Assembly (NCBI GenBank): GCA_026770585.1
Contig: MU646543.1
Coordinates: 274,807-298,904, forward strand
Reading direction: 5' to 3'
Length of the DNA: 24,098 nt
DNA from: Baffinella frigidus
Lineage: Eukaryota; Cryptophyceae; Cryptomonadales; Baffinellaceae
Each line of letters begins with the position of its first letter. Position 1 is the stretch's first letter. A model generated the notes under the pieces. The model did not search any database, had not been told where the DNA came from, and saw only the letters and a list, made by a program, of their open reading frames with translations. Both the position numbers and the translations under genes were made by a program. Shown here piece by piece: positions 12,395 through 18,300 of this stretch.

Positions 12395-15300
12395 CTGTGA
12401 AACACGGTAACGGGGTTAGGGGTTTACGGGTTAGGGGTTAAGGTCTAGGGTTTACTTCAAAGAAGGAGGACGATTGGTCTTTTAAGTCTGCGGAACAGGC
12501 CACATGGATTTAGGGTTTGAAATGTGGGTTCAGGGTTCAGAGTTCAGGGGGTATGGGTTGGGGTTTAGGGGTTTCTCCGAAGATAGGAGTCGATCGTTTG
12601 ATTCTGCGGAACAGGCCACAGGGGTTTAGGCTTTGAAATTTGGGTTTCGGGTTCAGGGTTCAGGGGTTAGGGGTTAGTTTTCAGGGATTTCTCCTAAGAA
12701 AGGGTCTCGATCGGTGGAGGATTTACTCACGCACCGCCCTAACCCCTGAACCCTGAACCCGAAACCCAAATTTCAAAGCCTAAACCCCTGTGGCCTGTTC
12801 CGCAGAATCAAACGATCGACTCCTATCTTCAGAGAAACCCCTAAACCCTGGTCCTCGAGTTTGGCACGCGGGTAGGGTTCCGGGTTTAGTGTTTAGTGTT
12901 TAGGGATTAGGGTGTGGGGTTTACATGTAGGGTTGAGGGATTATGAATAAGGGATTAGGGTTTACCTGTAGGGTTTAGGGGTTAGGGATTAAGGATTAGG
13001 GATTAGCGTTTACATGTAGGGTTTAGGGATTAGGGATTAGAGATGAGGGTTGTGGGAATATGTAGGGTTTAGGGATTAGGGATGTGGGGTTTAGGGATGA
13101 GGGATTAGGGTTCATGGCGCGTGCCTGGTCCTCGAGTTTGGAGCGCGGGTAGGAGTTGGCGAGCACAAACGCCACCCCGGGCGTGGCGCTGGCCGCCAGC
13201 GCGTACAGCGATGCCACCTTGATGGACGAGGGGGGTGTCAAAGACAAAAACGGCAGCGTAACATTGCATAAAAAGTGGGATAAACGCCTGGCATAGCATA
13301 AATAAAAGCCGAACATAGCGTAAAAGGTGGAACTGGTTCAGTGGTCTGCCGAGATGGTATTGTAGATTTCGGGTCCGCGCGGGGTTTTTTGAGATCAGGT
13401 CGGGGGATCGGTTAACGAAAAAACGTAAGAATGATTCGTTGTGTGTCACCATATGGGTGGGGGTCGCGATCTTGTCATCAAATCCATGCGTAAGATATCA
13501 TAAAACTTTAGATGGACGTAAAAATCTCCGCGATTTTCCCATTTTTAGATCCCCCGACCCGAAGTGAAATCCGCGCGGACCCGAAATCTACAATAAGAGT
13601 TGGGAAGCACCAACGCCACGCCGGGCGCTACAAACCGTGATTGACCACACCCATCTCTCCGTTGACATTTCATGCGCCTGGGGGGGCGGGTCTTTACTGC
13701 GTGGGGGGGGCATTTATAAATGACATCTAAATAACCCCATATTCAAGCGGATGCGTGAGATGGAGTACAGCGACGCCACCTTGGTGTGTATGCACCCCCC
13801 CGCCAACCCTCACGTTTCGACCAAATCGTCGATTTTAGCTTTTAGATTTACCCTTGATTTACCCTTGCAGAGACCCCGGATCCGGGGTGTCTGCAAGGGC
13901 AAATCTCAAGTCTGAAATCGATGATTTGGTCTAACCGTGAGGGTTGGTGGCCACGGAGGCTGTCTGGCTCTGCCTCAGTCGGGTAAGCTGACTATTCTTA
14001 AGGTGACATGCTGGGTGTGTGGTGCAAATACATCGACATTGGAGCGGGAAACGGCCTGGTCTCACCAAATTGGTCAGACTAAATAGACTGAGACAGAGCC
14101 GGCGCCGTGTGTAGCAGGTTTGACCCAGTAGTTTAATCTCCATAGAAGTATTAATTAATTGCTTTTGGGCAACGAAAATTACTACACGGTTTGCTCATAA
14201 AAGTAATAGTAAAGCATTTGTGTAGTAAATTTCGTTGCACCAAAAGCAATTAATTAATACTTTTGTGGAGATGAAGTTGGCACTTCACAAGGCCCATAAT
14301 CGGTATAAAAAGCTCATAACATGTACATCAGGCTCATAACAGGTTTAGGGTTTAGGGTTTAGGGTTGAGGGTTTAGAGTTTAGGATTTAGGGTTTAGGGG
14401 GCAGGGTTTAGGCCCCAGGGTTTAGGGGTTAGGCTTAGGGTTTATGGTTTAGGGTTTAGGGTTTAGGTTTTAGGGTTCAGGGTTTAGGGTTTAAGCTGCA
14501 GGCTTCAGGATTTAGGGTTAAGATTTAGGGTTTAGGGGTAAGGGTCTAGGACGCGGGTGGGACCTTGTCAGAGAGGTTGAACTTGGCCTGGACTTTCTGC
14601 CCGTCGTGCAGCCGGATCTGCATACAGCACTTTCAGGGCAGAAACTCTAGTACACACTCATAGGCTAACGGCCTGGAATTGGGGTAGTTAGGCATACGGC
14701 ATTGCCTAGGACCTCCTACCGTAGGCCGAGGGACACGGGCAACTAAAATTCGGGGAGATAAAAATGCCGGATCTGCTCCCCGCGTGGTGGTGTGCATGCT
14801 CAGAGGGAAAAGCGGTTTCGATAAATTGTCAAACACGACCGCGGCCAGCAAGAGGGCGGGGTCGTACGAGACGCGAGGGCCCCTAGCAGTAAGTCCCCCT
14901 AGCAAAGGGCCCCTTGCTAGGGGCCCAAGGCAGGCGCTGCCTGTCTTGCAGCCGGATCTGCTCGTGGTGAGGGTTGAGGGTTGAGGGTTTGGGGTTTGGG
15001 GTTTAGGGTTGAGGGTTTAGGGTTTAGGGTTTAGGGTGTAGGGTGTAGGGTTTAGGGTTTAGGGTTTAGGGTTTAGAGTTTAAGGTGTAAAGTTTAGGGT
15101 TTAGGGTTTAGGGTTTAGGTGTTCGGGTTTAAGGTCTGGGTTTAGGGATTTGGGATAGGGTTTAGAGTTTACTGTTAACTGTTTAGTGTTACACATTGTG
15201 CGCTGCCCGCCGTGCAGCCGGATCTGCTCGCGGTGGTGTGCATGCTCACCACCAGCAACCCGAAACAGCTTACTACGGGTCTGGGGGCTTCGGATATTCA

Positions 15301-18300
15301 ATCCGTACCGGAAATCCTTTAAATGGAACCTTGCGAAATAGAACCTAATAGATCGGTACACGATGTCAGCGCCCGTCGAACACCCAGTAGGCTTCGCAGA
15401 TCGGTCGATTTATGTCCGAGCTACTAATTAAGAATTTCTCGGTACAAAGATATCTTAGTAACCCCACATTTCGACGAAATGTGGGGGTCAACTTAATAAA
15501 ACTCGCCTTTCCCCCCCGTTTTCGGTCGAAATCCCCTGAGCAGCCCGCTGTGTGGCACCGCCAAGGAATGAGGCATCCGCCCTTCGATGACGCTTCAATG
15601 TTTTGCATGATGCTGGAACGTGGACGCCTACAGTCTGGACCTGCGCAGGTTGTGCTTGTTGCAGATAGATTTGGTAAGCGTGTCAACTATCATACTACGT
15701 GTCTCAGCTTCGGGCGTCCAGGTTAGGAATTTCTTCAATTCAAATCCCCCACCACTCGTATCGTCCAACCAGGGCGAAAGTGCTTAGCACAAAAGGTCGA
15801 AAATCGTTGATGTGGTCCTCTCGTGAGGGTTGCTGGCTGGACCTGCGCAGGTTGTGCGAGGGCTGCGTGCGCTCTCGGTGAACCCTAAACCCTAACCCCT
15901 GGCGGGCTGCACCTCCGGGGCGGCGGTGCAGGGTTAAGGTGTAGGGTTACGGAGTGAGGGGTGAGGGATGAGGGTTCAGGATCGAAAAACTGAGGAGCAG
16001 CCCACCTGGATGGTCGTAGTCGGCAGTGCCTCATCCACCACGGGCGCCCACGTCGGCGCGCCCGCGTTTAGGATGTAACCCTCAACCCAACCCTACACCC
16101 CAACCCTACACCCTACACCCTAAACCTTGACGATGTATGTTTAGGGTGCAGGGGTGAGTGATGAGGGGTGAGGGGTGAGGGGTGAGGAATAAGGGACGAG
16201 GGTTGGAGGGGTGAGGGGTGAGGGGTGCGGTTCGAGGGTCAAACAGTGAGGAGCAGCCCACCTGGATCGTGGTGGTAGGTAGCGTCTCATCCATCACAGG
16301 ATTCAGGGTTGAGGGTTGAGGGTTGAAGGGATAAGGGATGAGGGGTGAGGGGTGACGGATGAGGAGGGTCAAAAAACTGAGGACCACCCCACCTGTATGG
16401 TCGTAGTCGGCTGTGCCTCATCCACTACGGGCACAAACGTCGGCGTCCCAGACCGTCACCCGTCACCCGCCAATCCTGAACCCTCAGCCCTCACCCGTCA
16501 CTCGTCGCCCCTCAACCCTCAGCTCTAAGGTGAAGGGGTGAGGGGTGAGGGATAAAGGACGAGGGTTGGAGGGATGAGGGGCGAGGGGTGCGGTTCGCTA
16601 GTCCGAAAAACTGAGGAGCAGCCCACCTGGATCGTCGTAGTCGGCAGCGCCTCATCCACCACGGGCACAAACGTCGGCGCGCCCGCCGCCGCCGCGGGAG
16701 GGGGCGCGGCGGCGCCTGCGCCGCTGAGCGTCTGCCCGGCGCCCTGAATAAAACGATTGAAGAAATTTATTGCGCCGCGGGAGGGGGCGAGCCGCCGCCT
16801 GCCCGGCGCCCTGGTGCACGATTTCTGTTAGATTTAGCCCGCATTGCGTGATGTTTCTCCAAACCCTAAACCCTGACAGAAATAGAGAAACGCGAACAAG
16901 AACACCAGGAACAAATCAGCGTCAGCCCTCGCTCCCACAGCGGGGGCTGGCGTAGGGTTTAGGGTTTAATTTTTCAAGGTTTAGGGTTTAGGGGTTAGAG
17001 TTTAGGGTTTAGGGTTAAGGGTTTAGGGGGGGTCCAGCTGTGCCTGAGTTTCATTCTGGCTCGTCCTTCAAAGTGTTTAGGAGCAGAAATCCAGGACAAA
17101 AGGGGGGATAGAAAGCCGTTAGGACGAGCCCGAATAAACTTCAGGCAGAGATGGGAGATGCTTCCGCCACCTCCCCCGCTGAGCGTCTGCCCGGCGCCCT
17201 GATAAAAGGAGAAATTTATTTGACGCCGATAAAACAGCGGAATGTGGGGTGTTGCAGAGCGGGGTCCAGCCGGGCGCGCGCAAGCCACTAGGGGCGGGTG
17301 GGGTCTAGCTCTGACTCAGTCGGGTTGGACGACTACTATCAAGTTGACATGCAGGGTGTACGGTACAAACCCGTCAACTTTTGAGCGGGAAGGAGCCCGC
17401 GCTCGCCAAATTGCTTCGCCCAAATAGACTGGGACAGAGCTAGGAAAGGACCTGGAACGCGTCCTAACACCCCAATCCTGGGTGTTACAGAGCAGAATCC
17501 AGCCGAACGCGAAATTTACTGGACACCGATAAAACCGCGGAATGTGGGGTATTGCAGATTGGGATCCAGCCGGGCGCGCGCAAGCTACTAGGGGCGGGGG
17601 CGGTCTAGCTCTGCCTCAGTCGGGTTGAGCCCTGGCTCGGCAAAGTGCTTCGCCCAAATAGACTGAGACAGAGCTTGGGCGAATAAATTTGCCGATCCAG
17701 GGCTCAACCCGACTGAGGCAGAGCTAGGGAGTAGCCTGGAACTTATCTCAGAAAACGAGTTCTAAAACTCGTTTTCTTAAGTCAATTCCCCTACAAATTT
17801 GTCAAGTTATGCGGAGAGTAAAGAATAAGTTGACGAATTCGTAGCGGGATTGACTTAAGAAAACGAGTTTTAGAACTCGTTTTCTGAGATAAGAACGCGT
17901 CCCAGGCCACCTCCCCCGTCGAGAGGTGCTTCGCGATGGCCGCGCGCCGCGGGAAATTATCGCCAGGTGACGCGTTCCAGGCTACTTCGTAGCTCTGCCT
18001 CAGTCTATTTCACTCGGAGTCAGAACATTTCGCCTAAGTCAACTCCCCCTGAAAGCCAGCGCCTTAAGTCAAATGCCGTCCATAGTGGCCAGGTCCATCT
18101 AAACGAAAACAGGGGAAAGTTGACTTAGGTGAGCTGGTTGACTTAGCTGAAATCTTGTGGCTCGGAGTGTATTTGGGCGAAGCACTTTGCCGAGCGCGGG
18201 ATCAACCCGACTGAGGCAGAGCTATTATCACGCGAAATCATCGGACACCGGTCAAACCGCGAAATCTAGGGTGTCACAGGGCTGTACGGAATCCGGTGAA

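Larger units (their letters stand above)
12395..13124. other. Intron 6 of Trx-UBX (GC-AG)
   Basis: Telomere-like TTTAGGG/GATTAGGG repeats at 12410-12680 and 12880-13115, a 286-bp imperfect palindrome (12562-12847) containing cggaacaggccaca, and an isolated echo of exon 6 (12851-12876) embedded in telomere-like repeat. No extra exon. Confidence 0.75.
13218..14563. other. Intron 5 of Trx-UBX
   Basis: Contains the TA-flanked foldback 13360-13593, a split echo of exon 6 (13598-13632 and 13763-13787), foldbacks at 13803-13947 and 14134-14274, a decayed GCTCTG element (13967-14099), and a TTTAGGG array (14341-14548) that ends 15 bases before the exon 5 donor. Confidence 0.75.
14618..16626. other. 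Intron 4 of Trx-UBX
   Basis: Exon 5 echoes with TTTAGGG array between them (14968-15180), small hairpins (14877-14935; 15461-15488), a repeated phrase tggacctgcgcaggttgtgc (15637, 15838) of unknown origin, a 17-bp fragment of the other gene's exon 4 (15906-15922), GGGTGAGG-type minisatellite (15935-16600) and three exon 4 echoes. No extra exon. Confidence 0.75.

Noticed and set aside
12335-17200. A separate p47/Shp1 gene lacking its N-terminus
   Set aside because: No SEP or UBA exon is found, while the upstream thioredoxin exon joins in phase and supplies the missing F of the SHP box; one fused gene is simpler.
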